Part shown: piece by piece, positions 38,367-48,094 of the stretch
Layout of the letters: each line of letters opens with the position of its first letter
Numbering within the stretch: position 1 is the first letter of the stretch
Assembly (NCBI GenBank): GCA_944388145.1
Contig: CALXHQ010000025.1
Location: 1 to 62,360 of the forward strand
Direction of reading: 5' to 3'
From: an uncultured Gemmiger sp.
Lineage (GTDB): Bacteria; Bacillota; Clostridia; Oscillospirales; Ruminococcaceae
Length of the DNA: 62,360 nt
Program-made: the position numbers and the translations under genes
The notes under the pieces: model-generated
What the model saw: the letters and a program-made list of their open reading frames with translations, nothing else
Database searches by the model: none
What the model was told of the DNA's origin: nothing

Positions 38367-38976
38367 CAGCACCGCTCTCTATGCCTATGATGCGGAGCAG
38401 CGCGCCGTCCACGGCGTGCTCTGCGGTGTGGACGAGGCCGGGCGCGGCCCACTTTGCGGGCCGGTTTGCTGTGCGGCGGTGATTCTTGACCCGGACAACC
38501 CGGTGGAAGGGGTCAACGACTCCAAAAAGCTCAGCGAAAAGCGCCGTGAGGCACTCTATGAGGAGATCGTTCAAAAGGCGCTGGCCTGGCAGGTGGTTTT
38601 TGTCTCTCCGCAGGAGATCGATGAGAAAAATATTCTGTGGGCGACTATGGACGGCATGGCGCAGGCGGTGGCGGCGCTGGAACCAGCCCCCGATTTTGTC
38701 CTGGTGGACGGCAACCGCTGCCCGCCCGGCGTAAAACAGCCCTGCCAGGCGGTGGTCAAGGGGGACGCCAACAGTGCCTGCATCGCGGCGGCATCCATCC
38801 TGGCCAAAGTCAGCCGTGACCGGTATATGCTGGAGCTGGACAGACAATATCCTCAGTACCAGCTGGCCAAGCATAAGGGCTACCCCACAAAACTGCACTA
38901 TGAGCTGATTGCCCAATACGGCATCCAGCCCTTTTACCGCCGCAGTTTTTTGAAAAAGCAGGGGTACTGGCCGTGA
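38347..38976 (+). CDS. rnhB: Ribonuclease HII
   Basis: A 209-residue RNase HII, which removes RNA or single ribonucleotides from RNA-DNA hybrids. Catalytic residues are in [15 protein letters not shown] (DE), then [22 protein letters not shown] (Asp), [20 protein letters not shown] and the C-terminal YELIAQYGI. The ATG at 38347 with AAGGAGG lies inside the 3' end of rbgA. The first 20 residues before the domain are an extension. Confidence 0.96.
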   Translation: MPRKTIDSTALYAYDAEQRAVHGVLCGVDEAGRGPLCGPVCCAAVILDPDNPVEGVNDSKKLSEKRREALYEEIVQKALAWQVVFVSPQEIDEKNILWATMDGMAQAVAALEPAPDFVLVDGNRCPPGVKQPCQAVVKGDANSACIAAASILAKVSRDRYMLELDRQYPQYQLAKHKGYPTKLHYELIAQYGIQPFYRRSFLKKQGYWP

Positions 38977-39326
38977 GCGGCGCCCTGGGCCATACCGGCG
39001 AGGCGGTGGCCGCCAAATATTATCTAAAACGCGGCTACCTGTTGCTGAATCACAACTACCGCACCCGCATGGGAGAGTTGGATCTGATCCTGTACAAGGA
39101 TGGCGGCATTGTGTTTGCCGAAGTCAAGACCCGCACCCGCAGCGATTACGGCCGCCCGGCGGAGGCGGTGGATTTCCGCAAACAGCAGCGGCTGATTGCG
39201 GCGGCAAAGCTCTATCTGCAACACAGCCCCTATGCCGACGCCTCCGCCCGGTTTGACGTGGTGGAAGTGATGCCGGTGCCCGGCGGCTGGCAGATACACT
39301 GCATCGAGAACGCATTTTCCTGCTGA
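38973..39326 (+). CDS. YraN-family (UPF0102) endonuclease-like protein
   Basis: A 117-residue protein of the YraN family, with a restriction-endonuclease-like fold and unknown role, often next to rnhB. It has [17 protein letters not shown], then [41 protein letters not shown] (the ExK catalytic pair). GTG start at 38973 overlaps the rnhB stop by four bases (GTGA). Confidence 0.92.
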   Translation: MSGALGHTGEAVAAKYYLKRGYLLLNHNYRTRMGELDLILYKDGGIVFAEVKTRTRSDYGRPAEAVDFRKQQRLIAAAKLYLQHSPYADASARFDVVEVMPVPGGWQIHCIENAFSC

Positions 39327-39393
39327 ACACACGGTATTTCGATCAAAATTGGAGGCGCCTTCGGGCGCACCACAAACAGGAAGGGTGTTATCT

Positions 39394-40842
39394 ATGGAAT
39401 ATCAAAGCACACGCGGCGGCAGCACCGGTGTTTCGGCGTCTGAAGCCATTGTCCGCGGCCTTGCGCCGGACGGCGGCCTGTATGTGCCAATGTCCTTCCC
39501 CCAGGCAGACCTGGAAGCCTGGCGCAGCCTGCCCTACCCGGAGCTGGCTGCCAAGGTGGTGGGCTGTTTCCTCACCGACTATGACCCGGCGTTTTTGCAA
39601 AAGGCGGCTGAGGATACCTACGGCGCTGCCTTCGGCGGCAAAGCCGGCCATGTGGAACAGGTCCGCGAGGGCCTGTACGCCTTGGAGCTGTGGCACGGCC
39701 CCACCTGTGCTTTCAAGGATTACGCCCTGCAGCTGATGCCCAAACTGCTGGTCCAGGGCAAAAAGAACCTGCACCGCACCGAGATGACCCGCATCCTGGT
39801 TGCCACCTCCGGCGATACCGGCAAGGCGGCTCTCGCGGGCTACGCAGGGCTGGAGGGCATCCAGATCGCGGTATTTTACCCTAATGCTGGCACCAGCGAA
39901 ATCCAGCGCCTGCAGATGGCCACCCAGCAGGGGAACAATGTGGCGGTGTTTGCGGTAAATGGCAACTTTGACGATGCCCAGACCGGCGTCAAGCGGGTCT
40001 TTGCCGACGCCGATGTGGCTGCACAGCTGGAAACGCGGGGCATCCGCCTGTCCAGCGCCAACTCCATCAACTGGGGGCGCCTGGTGCCGCAAATCGTCTA
40101 CTACTTCTACACTTATTTCCGCCTGGCCGAAACCGGCGCCATGGCCTGGGGCCAGCCGGTGGATTTCTGTGTCCCGACAGGCAACTTCGGCGATATCCTG
40201 GCCGGCTATTATGCCAAACGCATGGGCTTGCCGGTGGGGCGGCTGGTCTGCGCTTCCAACGAGAACAATGTCCTCACCGATTTTATCCGCACCGGCACCT
40301 ACGATGCCCGCCGTGCCTTCCACAAGACCGCGTCCCCGTCCATGGATATCCTGATCTCCAGCAATTTGGAGCGCCTGCTTTATCATGTGTCCGGCAGTGC
40401 CGAGAAGGTTGCCGGCTGGATGAAGCAGCTTGCCGCCGAGGGCTGCTACACGGTGGATGCCGATACGCTGGCCGCTGTGCAGGCAAGCTTTGGCTGTGGC
40501 TGGGCTGATGACGCCCAGGGGGCGGCCGAGATCCGCAACCGCTTTGAGCAGGACCACTATCTTTGCGATACCCATACCGCTGTGGCCTTCCAGGTGGCCG
40601 AAAGCTGCCGCAGCGCTGCCCCGATGGTGGTGCTTTCCACCGCCAGCCCCTTCAAGTTCCCGCGGGATGTGCTGCGGGCGTTGGGAGGCACAGTGTCGGA
40701 AAGCGATTTTGACGCGATGGATGCCCTGACCGCTAAAACCGGCTGCCGGGCTCCTGCGGCATTGGCAAACCTTCGGACAATGCCGGTCCGCTTCACCGAG
40801 ACAATCGCCCCTGGCGAGATTCGCGCCGCAGCCCTGCGGTAA
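39394..40842 (+). CDS. thrC: Threonine synthase
   Basis: A 482-residue PLP enzyme making threonine from O-phosphohomoserine. The first 85 residues form the N-terminal region (YQSTRGGSTGVSASEAIVRGLAPDGGLYVP). The PLP lysine is in LWHGPTCAFKDYALQLMP (near residue 110), followed by ATSGDTGKAALAGY and the PLP-phosphate loop VPTGNFGDILAGYYAKRMG. Length matches the long bacterial type. A small GCGCC-TTC-GGGCGC hairpin precedes the start. It converges with a DUF1540 gene across a large shared terminator. Confidence 0.95.
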   Translation: MEYQSTRGGSTGVSASEAIVRGLAPDGGLYVPMSFPQADLEAWRSLPYPELAAKVVGCFLTDYDPAFLQKAAEDTYGAAFGGKAGHVEQVREGLYALELWHGPTCAFKDYALQLMPKLLVQGKKNLHRTEMTRILVATSGDTGKAALAGYAGLEGIQIAVFYPNAGTSEIQRLQMATQQGNNVAVFAVNGNFDDAQTGVKRVFADADVAAQLETRGIRLSSANSINWGRLVPQIVYYFYTYFRLAETGAMAWGQPVDFCVPTGNFGDILAGYYAKRMGLPVGRLVCASNENNVLTDFIRTGTYDARRAFHKTASPSMDILISSNLERLLYHVSGSAEKVAGWMKQLAAEGCYTVDADTLAAVQASFGCGWADDAQGAAEIRNRFEQDHYLCDTHTAVAFQVAESCRSAAPMVVLSTASPFKFPRDVLRALGGTVSESDFDAMDALTAKTGCRAPAALANLRTMPVRFTETIAPGEIRAAALR

Positions 40843-40854
40843 ACCGGGGAACAG

Positions 40855-40925
40855 CAAAAAGCGGGCCTTTTCGCCCGGTACCGCTCCACACAGGAACGGT
40901 GCCAGCCGGAAAAGCCCGCCGGTTG
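40855..40925. terminator. Large bidirectional terminator between thrC and the DUF1540 gene
   Basis: AAAAAGCGGGCC on the left pairs with the GGAAAAGCCCGC region on the right over about 25 bp, with loop CTCCACACAGGA. It serves both converging genes; the plus-strand T-run is weak. Confidence 0.7.
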
Positions 40926-40943
40926 TCCACCCGGCCAGTGCCG

Positions 40944-41114
40944 TCAGATCTCCGAGAAGGTCTCGCACATGGTTTCGCCGGGTTCGGCGCTGCGGTTCTT
41001 CACGTGGATTTCTTTTGCGGTGCAGCAGCAGGAACCGTTGTTGTACACGCAGTTTTCCACGTCGCAGCAGATGCCGTTGATCACATTGTTGTCGCTGTTC
41101 ATATTCATGTTCAT
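40944..41114 (-). CDS. DUF1540 domain protein (small, cysteine-rich)
   Basis: A 56-residue protein with six cysteines in the DUF1540 pattern: ICCDVENCVYNNGSCCCTAKEIHV, then TMCETF near the end. Such proteins probably bind a metal such as zinc; the function is unknown and many occur in spore-formers. It starts MNMNMNSDNNVING. Found on the minus strand by reading between thrC and the phosphoesterase. The start at 41114 has AAGGAGG upstream. Confidence 0.88.
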   Translation of the reverse strand: MNMNMNSDNNVINGICCDVENCVYNNGSCCCTAKEIHVKNRSAEPGETMCETFSEI

Positions 41115-41180
41115 AGTCTGTCGGCCTCCTTTCCGCTGCTATTGTGCGCAGGAACTCGACGGCCTATGCGGGAGAGATGT

Positions 41181-41864
41181 ATGGCAATTTTTGCAATCGG
41201 CGACCTGCACCTCTCGCTGGGGGGCAGCAAGCCAATGGATATTTTCCCCGGGTGGGAAGGATATCTGCCCAAGCTGGAGGCAAACTGGCGCAAGCTCGTT
41301 GCCCCCCAGGATACCGTTGTGCTGGTGGGGGATACCAGCTGGGCCATGAACCTGAGGGATACCCGGGCGGATTTTGCGTTTATTGACAGCTTGCCCGGCC
41401 AGAAATGGATCTTGAAGGGCAACCACGATTACTGGTGGACCACCCGTACCAAGATGGACCGCTTCCTCTCGGAAAATGGGTTCTCCACCCTGCACATCCT
41501 GCACAATAACGCCTGTATCGTGGATGGAGTGGCCCTGTGCGGCACCCGCGGCTGGCCCTTTGACGATACCGCCGCCCAGGATGCCAAGGTTATGGCCCGG
41601 GAGGCCGGCCGGCTGCGGATGTCGCTGGCTGCGGGCGGTGATTGTGAAAAATGGGCGTTTTTGCACTATCCGCCGGTCTATCCCGGTGCATGTGCCCGGG
41701 AGCTGGTGGATGTGCTGCATGAGTTTGGCGTAACCCGCTGCTGGTACGGCCACCTGCACGGCAAGGCCATTCATTTCGCGGTCCAGGGCGAGCAGGAGGG
41801 CATCCAGTACCGGCTGCTTTCGGCCGACGGGATTGGCTTTTGCCCCGTGAAGATCCGCGGTTGA
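41181..41864 (+). CDS. Metallophosphoesterase
   Basis: A 227-residue calcineurin-like phosphoesterase. Metal ligands are in IGDLHLS, VLVGDTSWAMN, LKGNHDYWW, HYPPVYPG and YGHLHGKAIHF, in that order. It starts MAIFAIGD at 41181, with GGGAGAG upstream. The family includes nucleases and phosphatases of unknown substrate, so no more precise function is offered. The next gene upstream is the divergent DUF1540. Confidence 0.9.
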   Translation: MAIFAIGDLHLSLGGSKPMDIFPGWEGYLPKLEANWRKLVAPQDTVVLVGDTSWAMNLRDTRADFAFIDSLPGQKWILKGNHDYWWTTRTKMDRFLSENGFSTLHILHNNACIVDGVALCGTRGWPFDDTAAQDAKVMAREAGRLRMSLAAGGDCEKWAFLHYPPVYPGACARELVDVLHEFGVTRCWYGHLHGKAIHFAVQGEQEGIQYRLLSADGIGFCPVKIRG

Positions 41865-41918
41865 GCGCAAAAATGCACGAAAAATTTGCATTTCCCTATG
41901 GCATTCTGCCATTTGGTA

Positions 41919-41927
41919 TGCTATAAT
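41919..41927 (+). promoter_or_regulatory. Extended -10 promoter of tig
   Basis: TGC-TATAAT (TATAAT at 41922-41927), about 35 bases before the start; the -35 (TGGCAT) is weak. Confidence 0.55.
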
Positions 41928-41961
41928 ACCTTGTACTGCTATGTTTGGAGGAGTGTTCCCA

Positions 41962-43269
41962 ATGAACCTGATTTCTTGTGAAAAGCTCGAAAAAAGCATG
42001 GTCGAGCTTCAGTTTTCCGTTGATGCCGATACCTTTAAGAATGCCGTGACCGCGGCCTACAAGCGCGAGGGTAAAAAATACAACATCCCCGGTTTCCGCC
42101 GCGGCAAGGCCCCGCGCCACATGATCGAGAAGATGTACGGCGCGGATGTCTTCCACTATGACGCCATCAACGACCTGTTCCCCGCCGAGTACGAGGCTGC
42201 CGTCAAAGAGGCCGGCATCGATATCGTCGGTGCTCCTGAGCCGGAGGTTGTCTCCATGAGCGAGGCTGACGGTGTCACCCTCAAGGTGAAGGTTGCCGTC
42301 CGTCCCGAGGTTACCCTGGGCGATTACGCCGGTTTGAATGTCACCAAAAAGGTCCATACTGTCAAGGACAGCGCTGTGGATGCTGAACTGGCCCGTATGC
42401 AGGACCGCAATGGCCGCCTGTTGACCCGTGAGGGCGCAGCCGAAAACGGCGACACCGTTGACATCGACTTTGAAGGCTTTGTGGATGGCACCGCATTTGA
42501 CGGCGGCAAGGCCGAGCACTACTCCCTGGTGCTGGGCAGCAACTCTTTCATCCCCGGCTTTGAGGATCAGATCGTCGGCCATTCTGCCGGTGATGAGTTT
42601 GACGTCAACGTCAAATTCCCCGAGGAATATCATGCCGAGGAACTGGCCGGCAAGGATGCCACCTTCAAGATCAAGCTGCATGAGGTCAAGTACAAGGAGC
42701 TGCCTGCTCTGGACGATGACTTTGCCAAGGATGTCAGCGAGTATGACACGCTGGACGAGCTGAAGGCTTCCATCCGCAAGGGCATGGAGGACAATGCTGA
42801 CCGCAGCGCTGACCAGCAGGTCGAGAACGATCTGATCGAGCAGGTTGTCAGCGGTATGCAGGGCGATATCCCCCAGGCTATGTATGACACCCGCGTGGAC
42901 GAGCTGGTGCGCGATTTTGAGTACCGCCTGTCCCAGCAGGGCCTGAAGCTGGATATGTACCTGAAGTACATGGGCATGACCATGGACCAGCTGCGCGGCC
43001 AGTTCGCCGAGCAGGCTGAGAAGCAGGTCAAGATGCGTCTGGCCATGGAAGCCATCGTCGCCAAGGAGAACATCACCGTCTCTGATGAGGAGTTCGACGA
43101 GGAAGTCAAGCGCATTGCCGATGCCTACAAGATGGAGGCTGACAAGGTCAAGAGCCTGGTCGATGCCGATGCCGTCAAGAAGGACCTGGCAGTGAACAAG
43201 GCTGTCGATTTCGTGAAGGAAAAAGCCAACATCACCACCGAGCAGGTGGAGGATGAAGAAAACGCCTGA
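41962..43269 (+). CDS. tig: Trigger factor
   Basis: A 435-residue ribosome-bound chaperone and prolyl isomerase. The ribosome-binding signature is GFRRGKAPRHMIEK near residue 38. The FKBP-like PPIase domain covers about 150-240 (NGDTVDIDFEGFVDG, FIPGFEDQIVGHSAGDEFDV). The helical C-terminal domain fills the rest. Start at 41962, eight bases after GGAGGAG; a GTG- or ATG-initiated extension upstream is not homologous. clpP and clpX follow in the usual order. Confidence 0.97.
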   Translation: MNLISCEKLEKSMVELQFSVDADTFKNAVTAAYKREGKKYNIPGFRRGKAPRHMIEKMYGADVFHYDAINDLFPAEYEAAVKEAGIDIVGAPEPEVVSMSEADGVTLKVKVAVRPEVTLGDYAGLNVTKKVHTVKDSAVDAELARMQDRNGRLLTREGAAENGDTVDIDFEGFVDGTAFDGGKAEHYSLVLGSNSFIPGFEDQIVGHSAGDEFDVNVKFPEEYHAEELAGKDATFKIKLHEVKYKELPALDDDFAKDVSEYDTLDELKASIRKGMEDNADRSADQQVENDLIEQVVSGMQGDIPQAMYDTRVDELVRDFEYRLSQQGLKLDMYLKYMGMTMDQLRGQFAEQAEKQVKMRLAMEAIVAKENITVSDEEFDEEVKRIADAYKMEADKVKSLVDADAVKKDLAVNKAVDFVKEKANITTEQVEDEENA

Positions 43270-43303
43270 GCGTCTTGAATTGAGCGCCTGACGCCATGGC
43301 AGG

Positions 43304-43371
43304 AACGGACCGATACGGTGCAGGGGAGTTAAGCGTAACAGCTTGGTTTGATGCTGCCGTATCGGTTCGTT
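43304..43371. repeat. 15-bp inverted repeat between tig and clpP
   Basis: A 15-base arm (43304-43318) and its near-perfect complement (43357-43371) enclose a 38-base loop with a further hairpin possible. A poor T-run follows, so it may be a terminator, attenuator or regulatory hairpin before clpP. No CtsR-type operator was found. Confidence 0.65.
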
Positions 43372-43429
43372 TGTCCAGCGCCCTTGATCGCACAATGAAC
43401 CAAATTGATCTGTACAGGAGGGGACTACC

Positions 43430-44026
43430 ATGAGCCTTGTACCGTATGTTGTTGAGCAGACTGCCCGCGGTGAGCGCAGCTACGACATTTTTTCTCGCCT
43501 GCTCAATGACCGCATCATTGTTTTGAGCGAGGATGTCAACTCGACCTCCGCCAGCGTCGTTGTTGCCCAGCTGTTGTACCTGGAGGGCCAGGACCCCGAA
43601 AAGGACATCAGCTTCTATATCAACAGCCCCGGCGGTTCCATTACGGATGGAATGGCCATCCATGACACCATGCAGTACATCAAGTGCGATGTGTCCACCA
43701 TCTGCGTGGGCATGGCTGCTTCGATGGGGGCATTCCTGCTGGCCAGTGGCACCAAGGGCAAGCGTTACGCGCTGCCGAACTCTGAGATTCTGATCCATCA
43801 GCCGCTGATCGGCGGCCAGGGCGGCGGTCTGTCTGGCCAGGCCACTGACATCAAGATTCACGCTGATCATATGGTCTATATCAAGAACCGTATGAACGAG
43901 CTGCTCAGCCAGTACACCGGCCAGCCGCTGGAGGTTTTGCAGCGCGATACCGAGCGTGACAACTATATGACCGCACAGCAGGCCAAGGATTATGGCCTGA
44001 TCGATGAGATCATCACCAAACACTAA
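43430..44026 (+). CDS. clpP: ATP-dependent Clp protease proteolytic subunit
   Basis: A 198-residue serine peptidase that degrades substrates fed by ClpX or other Clp ATPases. The catalytic triad is Ser in [15 protein letters not shown] (near 98), His in ILIHQPL (near 123) and Asp in TERDNYM (near 172). It starts [20 protein letters not shown] after AGGAGGG. Ends 15 bases before clpX. Confidence 0.98.
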   Translation: MSLVPYVVEQTARGERSYDIFSRLLNDRIIVLSEDVNSTSASVVVAQLLYLEGQDPEKDISFYINSPGGSITDGMAIHDTMQYIKCDVSTICVGMAASMGAFLLASGTKGKRYALPNSEILIHQPLIGGQGGGLSGQATDIKIHADHMVYIKNRMNELLSQYTGQPLEVLQRDTERDNYMTAQQAKDYGLIDEIITKH

Positions 44027-44041
44027 CCACGGGGGCTGGAA

Positions 44042-45388
44042 ATGGCAAATAACAATTCCGGCAAGGACGGAAAAGAGCGGGAACTGATCTGCAATTTCTG
44101 CGGCAGGTCCCAAAGCCAGGTCGAGCAGTTGATCATCGGCCCGGGCGTGAATATCTGCAAAGACTGCGTTGACATGTGCTACAACGTGCTGTATAAGGAC
44201 GGCGACCGTCCGGCCCCGCCCCGTGCGGGGGCACAGCGCCGCGGCCGCAACGCCCGTCCCGGTGCCGAGCCGGTGCTGGATATCCATATCCTGACGCCGG
44301 CCGAGATCAAGGCGGGTCTGGACCAGTACGTGATCGGCCAGGACGAGGCCAAAAAAGTGCTGGCCGTCTCGGTCTATAACCACTACAAGCGCATCCTGTC
44401 CGGCAAGGACAGCGATGTGGAACTGCAAAAATCCAATGTGCTGATGCTGGGGCCTTCCGGCACCGGCAAGACGCTGCTGGCCCAGACGCTGGCCAAAATG
44501 CTGGGTGTGCCGTTCGCCATCGCGGACGCCACCACCCTCACCGAGGCCGGTTACGTGGGCGAGGATGTGGAGAACATTCTGCTCAAGCTGATTCAGGCAG
44601 CGGACTACGACATCCCCAAGGCGGAGGTCGGCATCATCTACATTGATGAGATCGATAAAATCACCCGCAAGAGTGAGAATCCCTCCATCACCCGCGATGT
44701 GGGCGGCGAGGGCGTCCAGCAGGCGCTGCTTAAAATTCTGGAGGGCACGGTCAGCAATGTGCCGCCCCAGGGCGGCCGCAAGCACCCCCAGCAGGAGTTC
44801 ATCCAGATCAATACACGGAACATCCTGTTCATCTGCGGCGGCGCCTTTGACGGGCTGGAAAAGCTGATCCAGAAGCGCACCGACAATGCTACCATGGGCT
44901 TCGGCAGCCAGCTGCGCGCCAATATCGATAAGGACGAGACCCGCCAGAAGCTGCTGCGCCGGGTGGAACCGGATGACCTGGTCAAATTCGGCCTGATCCC
45001 TGAGCTGATCGGCCGACTGCCGGTGGTCACCGTTCTTGACCCGTTGGACGAGGATGCCATGATCCGCGTGCTTACTGAGCCGAAGAACAGCATCGTACGC
45101 CAGTACCGGGAGCTCTTCGCATTGGATAATGCAGAGCTGGACTTTACCGATGCGGCGCTGCACGCCATCGCCAAAAAGACCATCGAGCGCAAGAGCGGCG
45201 CCCGCGGCCTGCGCAGTGTGGTGGAGGAACTGCTGATCCCCATCATGTACGAGATCCCTTCCGACCCCACCATCATCCGTGTCACCATTGACGAGGACAC
45301 GGTGGAGGGCGGCAAACCCCATCTCGAGTATGGCGCGGTGCGCAAGCGCTATAAAAATCAAAACGCACTGCCCCCGGTCCAACACTGA
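44042..45388 (+). CDS. clpX: ATP-dependent Clp protease ATP-binding subunit ClpX
   Basis: A 448-residue AAA+ unfoldase. The zinc-binding domain has four cysteines ([14 protein letters not shown]... and CKDCVDMC). The AAA+ domain has Walker [16 protein letters not shown], then [10 protein letters not shown] and sensor regions, and the IGF loop for ClpP docking is seen as [13 protein letters not shown] nearby. A basic linker ([13 protein letters not shown]) separates the domains. It completes tig-clpP-clpX. Confidence 0.98.
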   Translation: MANNNSGKDGKERELICNFCGRSQSQVEQLIIGPGVNICKDCVDMCYNVLYKDGDRPAPPRAGAQRRGRNARPGAEPVLDIHILTPAEIKAGLDQYVIGQDEAKKVLAVSVYNHYKRILSGKDSDVELQKSNVLMLGPSGTGKTLLAQTLAKMLGVPFAIADATTLTEAGYVGEDVENILLKLIQAADYDIPKAEVGIIYIDEIDKITRKSENPSITRDVGGEGVQQALLKILEGTVSNVPPQGGRKHPQQEFIQINTRNILFICGGAFDGLEKLIQKRTDNATMGFGSQLRANIDKDETRQKLLRRVEPDDLVKFGLIPELIGRLPVVTVLDPLDEDAMIRVLTEPKNSIVRQYRELFALDNAELDFTDAALHAIAKKTIERKSGARGLRSVVEELLIPIMYEIPSDPTIIRVTIDEDTVEGGKPHLEYGAVRKRYKNQNALPPVQH

Positions 45389-45755
45389 AAAAGGGGCCGC
45401 CAGGCAGAACAAGGGCGCGTTGCAGAACAGAGGTCTGCGGCGCGCCCGCTTTTTGCGTCCCAATACACAACAAGCTAGTAAAAAGCAGAACATATGGCGG
45501 CACTTAGGGAAAGAGCGGGTATGGGAAATCCAGCCCCGGCAGTTTTGTGGACGCCTCCTGCGGGAAATCCTCTTTTGGCGATGTAATATTTATGGAATCC
45601 GGGCGTTCAGACACCCGGAATAACATGCGGGACCGTTTCCTTCCCTGCATAAAAAATAGTGCGCACGATGTCCCCGGCAAGCTTTGCATTTGCAGCAGAG
45701 TATGATAAACTAAACGTATAGATGAAAGCCGGCGGAACGGGGAAAGTTACCGGAT
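45389..45755. other. Intergenic region between clpX and the second CPBP gene, 367 bp
   Basis: Besides the clpX terminator it has a small TCCGGG/CCCGGA hairpin (about 45598-45619) and a weak TTTGCA-N17-TAAACT promoter (45683-45711). No supported gene. Confidence 0.45.
45411..45455 (+). terminator. clpX terminator
   Basis: GGGCGCG (45413-45419) pairs with CGCGCCC (45441-45447), extended by GCAGA/TCTGC, followed by GCTTTTTG. Confidence 0.85.
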
Positions 45756-46715
45756 GTGCGGCAGGAAATTGAGGGAAGTAAGTTGCAGCGTATCAGAAAA
45801 AACAGGGGCATCAAGGGGGCGGCATCCTGGTGTGCCTTTGCGGCATTTTTGTATCTTTTTTGCCAGTATGCATTGCAGACAGCAGCCTCCTTTTTGATGG
45901 GGCTGCGCGTGGAGGGGGCTACCCTGGAAAATCCGGTGGGCTTTTCCGCGGCAGGCGTCAATGGGATTCGGCTGATGATTGGAGTCTTGGCATTGATGGG
46001 GCCGATCGTCTGGCTGCTGAAGGTGACGCGGCTGAATGTGGAGGATCTGCGCATCGCGCGTCCGCCTCAGTGGTCCCCCTTTTTCTGCTCGATCCTCTTT
46101 CTGGGGATTGCCAACGCCGGCAACGTGGTCGGTGCGCTGATCACCCGCCTGACGGGCACGCAGAGCGCGCCCACCACACTGCCGGACGGCGGCATGGAAC
46201 TGGTTCTGGCATTTTGCACACTTTGCATTCTGCCGGCAGTGGGGGAGGAACTGCTCTTTCGCGGTGCATTACAAGGGCTTATGCATCCCTGCGGCAGTGT
46301 GGCTGCCATCTTTGGGCCGGCACTGCTGTTTGCCCTGCTGCACATGGACCTGGCACAGGGGATCACTGCACTGGCGGGTGGTATTTTTTTGGGCTGGCTG
46401 GCAGAGCGCACCGGCAGTATCCTGCCTGGCATGATGCTGCACTTTTCAAACAATTGCATTGCTTTTCTGATCCTCTACCTGCAGGCGTATGCGCCGGGCA
46501 TGGCCGTTACCGGTATCGAGCTGTTTGTTCTTCTGGCATTTCCGCTGGCGGCAATCTGGCTGCTATGGCGTGCCGTGACACAGCAGGGGTTCCGTTTCTC
46601 GGACGGTATGCATCCGGGCGTGGATATCAGTGCTGTGTTTTCCAGCCCGGCTTACACGCTGGCTGTTTTGATTCTGCTGGGAGCGACTATTTGGCAGTCT
46701 GTGGTGCCGGCATGA
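45756..46715 (+). CDS. CPBP-family intramembrane protease (second copy in the window)
   Basis: A 319-residue membrane protein with about eight helices. The catalytic motifs are GEELLFRGALQGL (EExxxR near 165), ALLHMDLAQGITAL and MMLHFSNNCIAF. It is only distantly like the CPBP gene at 11161. GTG at 45756 has GGGGAAAG upstream; TTG at 45783, after GAGGGAAG, is an equal candidate and would shorten the protein by 9 residues. A 13-bp gap to tadA suggests co-transcription. Confidence 0.85.
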   Translation: MRQEIEGSKLQRIRKNRGIKGAASWCAFAAFLYLFCQYALQTAASFLMGLRVEGATLENPVGFSAAGVNGIRLMIGVLALMGPIVWLLKVTRLNVEDLRIARPPQWSPFFCSILFLGIANAGNVVGALITRLTGTQSAPTTLPDGGMELVLAFCTLCILPAVGEELLFRGALQGLMHPCGSVAAIFGPALLFALLHMDLAQGITALAGGIFLGWLAERTGSILPGMMLHFSNNCIAFLILYLQAYAPGMAVTGIELFVLLAFPLAAIWLLWRAVTQQGFRFSDGMHPGVDISAVFSSPAYTLAVLILLGATIWQSVVPA

Positions 46716-46728
46716 CAGGGAGAACTGT

Positions 46729-47229
46729 ATGACAGACCAACAACTGATGCAAGAAGCTCTGTGCGAGGCGGAACTCGCCATGAAACTGGGGGAGGTCCCG
46801 GTGGGGGCGGTGGTTGCCCGCGATGGTGAGATTGTTGCCCGTGCCCACAATCTGCGGGAAACCGGCAAAAACGCCGTTTACCACGCCGAGCTGCTGGCCA
46901 TTGATGCGGCCTGCAAGGCGCTGGGTGGCTGGCGGCTGTGGCAGTGCGAGCTGTTTGTCACGCTGGAACCCTGCCCCATGTGCAGCGGCGCGATCATCAA
47001 CAGCCGGCTTCGTCGGGTGGTATACGGGGCAAAAGACCCCAAAGCCGGCTGCTGTGGTTCGTTGACAGATCTGTTTGCCCTGCCGTTTAACCACCACCCG
47101 GTAATTGAGCAGGGGCTTATGGCGGAGGAGGCAGCCGCGCTGCTCCAACAGTTTTTTTTGCACCTGCGCCAAAAGCGTTTGGAACAAAAGGCAAAGCGCA
47201 GGATCGAAACCGCACAGCAGGAGGATTGA
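46729..47229 (+). CDS. tadA: tRNA adenosine(34) deaminase
   Basis: A 166-residue zinc deaminase converting A34 to inosine in tRNA-Arg(ACG). The active site is seen as YHAELLAI (zinc His and catalytic Glu near 52-54) and EPCPMCSGAI (two zinc cysteines near 82-85). The last 25 residues are a charged helix. The next gene starts 3 bases after its stop. Confidence 0.95.
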   Translation: MTDQQLMQEALCEAELAMKLGEVPVGAVVARDGEIVARAHNLRETGKNAVYHAELLAIDAACKALGGWRLWQCELFVTLEPCPMCSGAIINSRLRRVVYGAKDPKAGCCGSLTDLFALPFNHHPVIEQGLMAEEAAALLQQFFLHLRQKRLEQKAKRRIETAQQED

Positions 47230-47231
47230 CT

Positions 47232-47972
47232 ATGGCACAGAATATCCTGATCACCGGCGGCAGCAGAGGCATTGGTGCCGCTGCTGTACAGGCATTCGCA
47301 CAAAACGGGGACAATGTGGCATTCGTCTGGCACAACAGCCAAAAGGCGGCTGAGACGGTGCTGCGGCGCGCCGTACAGGAGGCACCGGAAGGACGATTCC
47401 TGGCCCTGCGGGCAGACGTGTCCGATTCCGCACAGATCACCGGCGCCGTACGCGATGCGGAGGAGGCACTGGGGCATATTGATGTGCTGGTCTGCAACGC
47501 CGGCATTGCGCAGCAAAAACTGTTCACCGACCTGACCGATGAGGATTGGCGCCGTGTGATGTCGGTGGATCTGGACGGCGCATTCTATACCTGCCGTGCC
47601 GTGCTGCCGGGGATGATCCGCCGAAAATATGGTCGGATTTTGTTGGTTTCCAGCATGTGGGGGCAGACCGGTGCCAGCTGCGAGGTACATTATTCTGCGG
47701 CAAAGGCCGGTGTAATCGGCCTGACAAAGGCGTTGGCCAAAGAAGAGGCACCCTCCGGTGTGACAGTCAACTGTGTGGCGCCCGGTGTGATTGATACCGA
47801 TATGATGGCGGCCTTCACGCAGGCGGACCGGCAGGCCCTGGCGGAGGAAACCCCGGTGGGCCGCCTGGGCAACGCCTGGGAGATCGCCCGTACGTTGGTC
47901 TTTCTTGCCTCACCGGATGCAGGCTATATCACTGGCCAGGTGATCGGTCAGAACGGCGGACTGGTGATTTGA
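47232..47972 (+). CDS. SDR-family oxidoreductase (FabG-like)
   Basis: A 246-residue short-chain dehydrogenase/reductase. Motifs: TGGSRGIGAAAV (NADP binding), LVCNAGIAQ (NAG), catalytic Ser/Tyr/Lys in LLVSSMWGQTG and HYSAAKAGVIGLTKALAKE, and the C-terminal GQVIGQNGGLVI. The start at 47232 has AGGAGG nine bases upstream; TTG 47226 lies on that site. FabG-type fatty-acid reductase is possible, but with no fab genes nearby its substrate is open. Confidence 0.88.
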   Translation: MAQNILITGGSRGIGAAAVQAFAQNGDNVAFVWHNSQKAAETVLRRAVQEAPEGRFLALRADVSDSAQITGAVRDAEEALGHIDVLVCNAGIAQQKLFTDLTDEDWRRVMSVDLDGAFYTCRAVLPGMIRRKYGRILLVSSMWGQTGASCEVHYSAAKAGVIGLTKALAKEEAPSGVTVNCVAPGVIDTDMMAAFTQADRQALAEETPVGRLGNAWEIARTLVFLASPDAGYITGQVIGQNGGLVI

Positions 47973-48048
47973 GGGCTTGGCTGCCACCCTCTGCCTGGGC
48001 GGGCAGACTGCATCGCTTTTGGGCTGAAGAAAACAAAAAAAGAATGGC

Positions 48049-48094
48049 AAATCCTCCTTCTCCTGCATACAATGCAAGCAGGGAAGGGGGATTT
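48049..48094 (+). repeat. Strong hairpin covering the lysozyme gene's ribosome binding site
   Basis: An 18-base arm (48049-48066) pairs with 48077-48094 with few mismatches around ATACAATGCA. The right arm contains GGGAAGGGGG, the ribosome binding site of the gene at 48099. It may end the preceding operon, gate lysozyme translation, or both. Confidence 0.65.

Noticed and set aside
43232-45493. 753-codon minus-strand open frame
   Set aside because: Lies on the complement of clpP and clpX, with the same biased composition.
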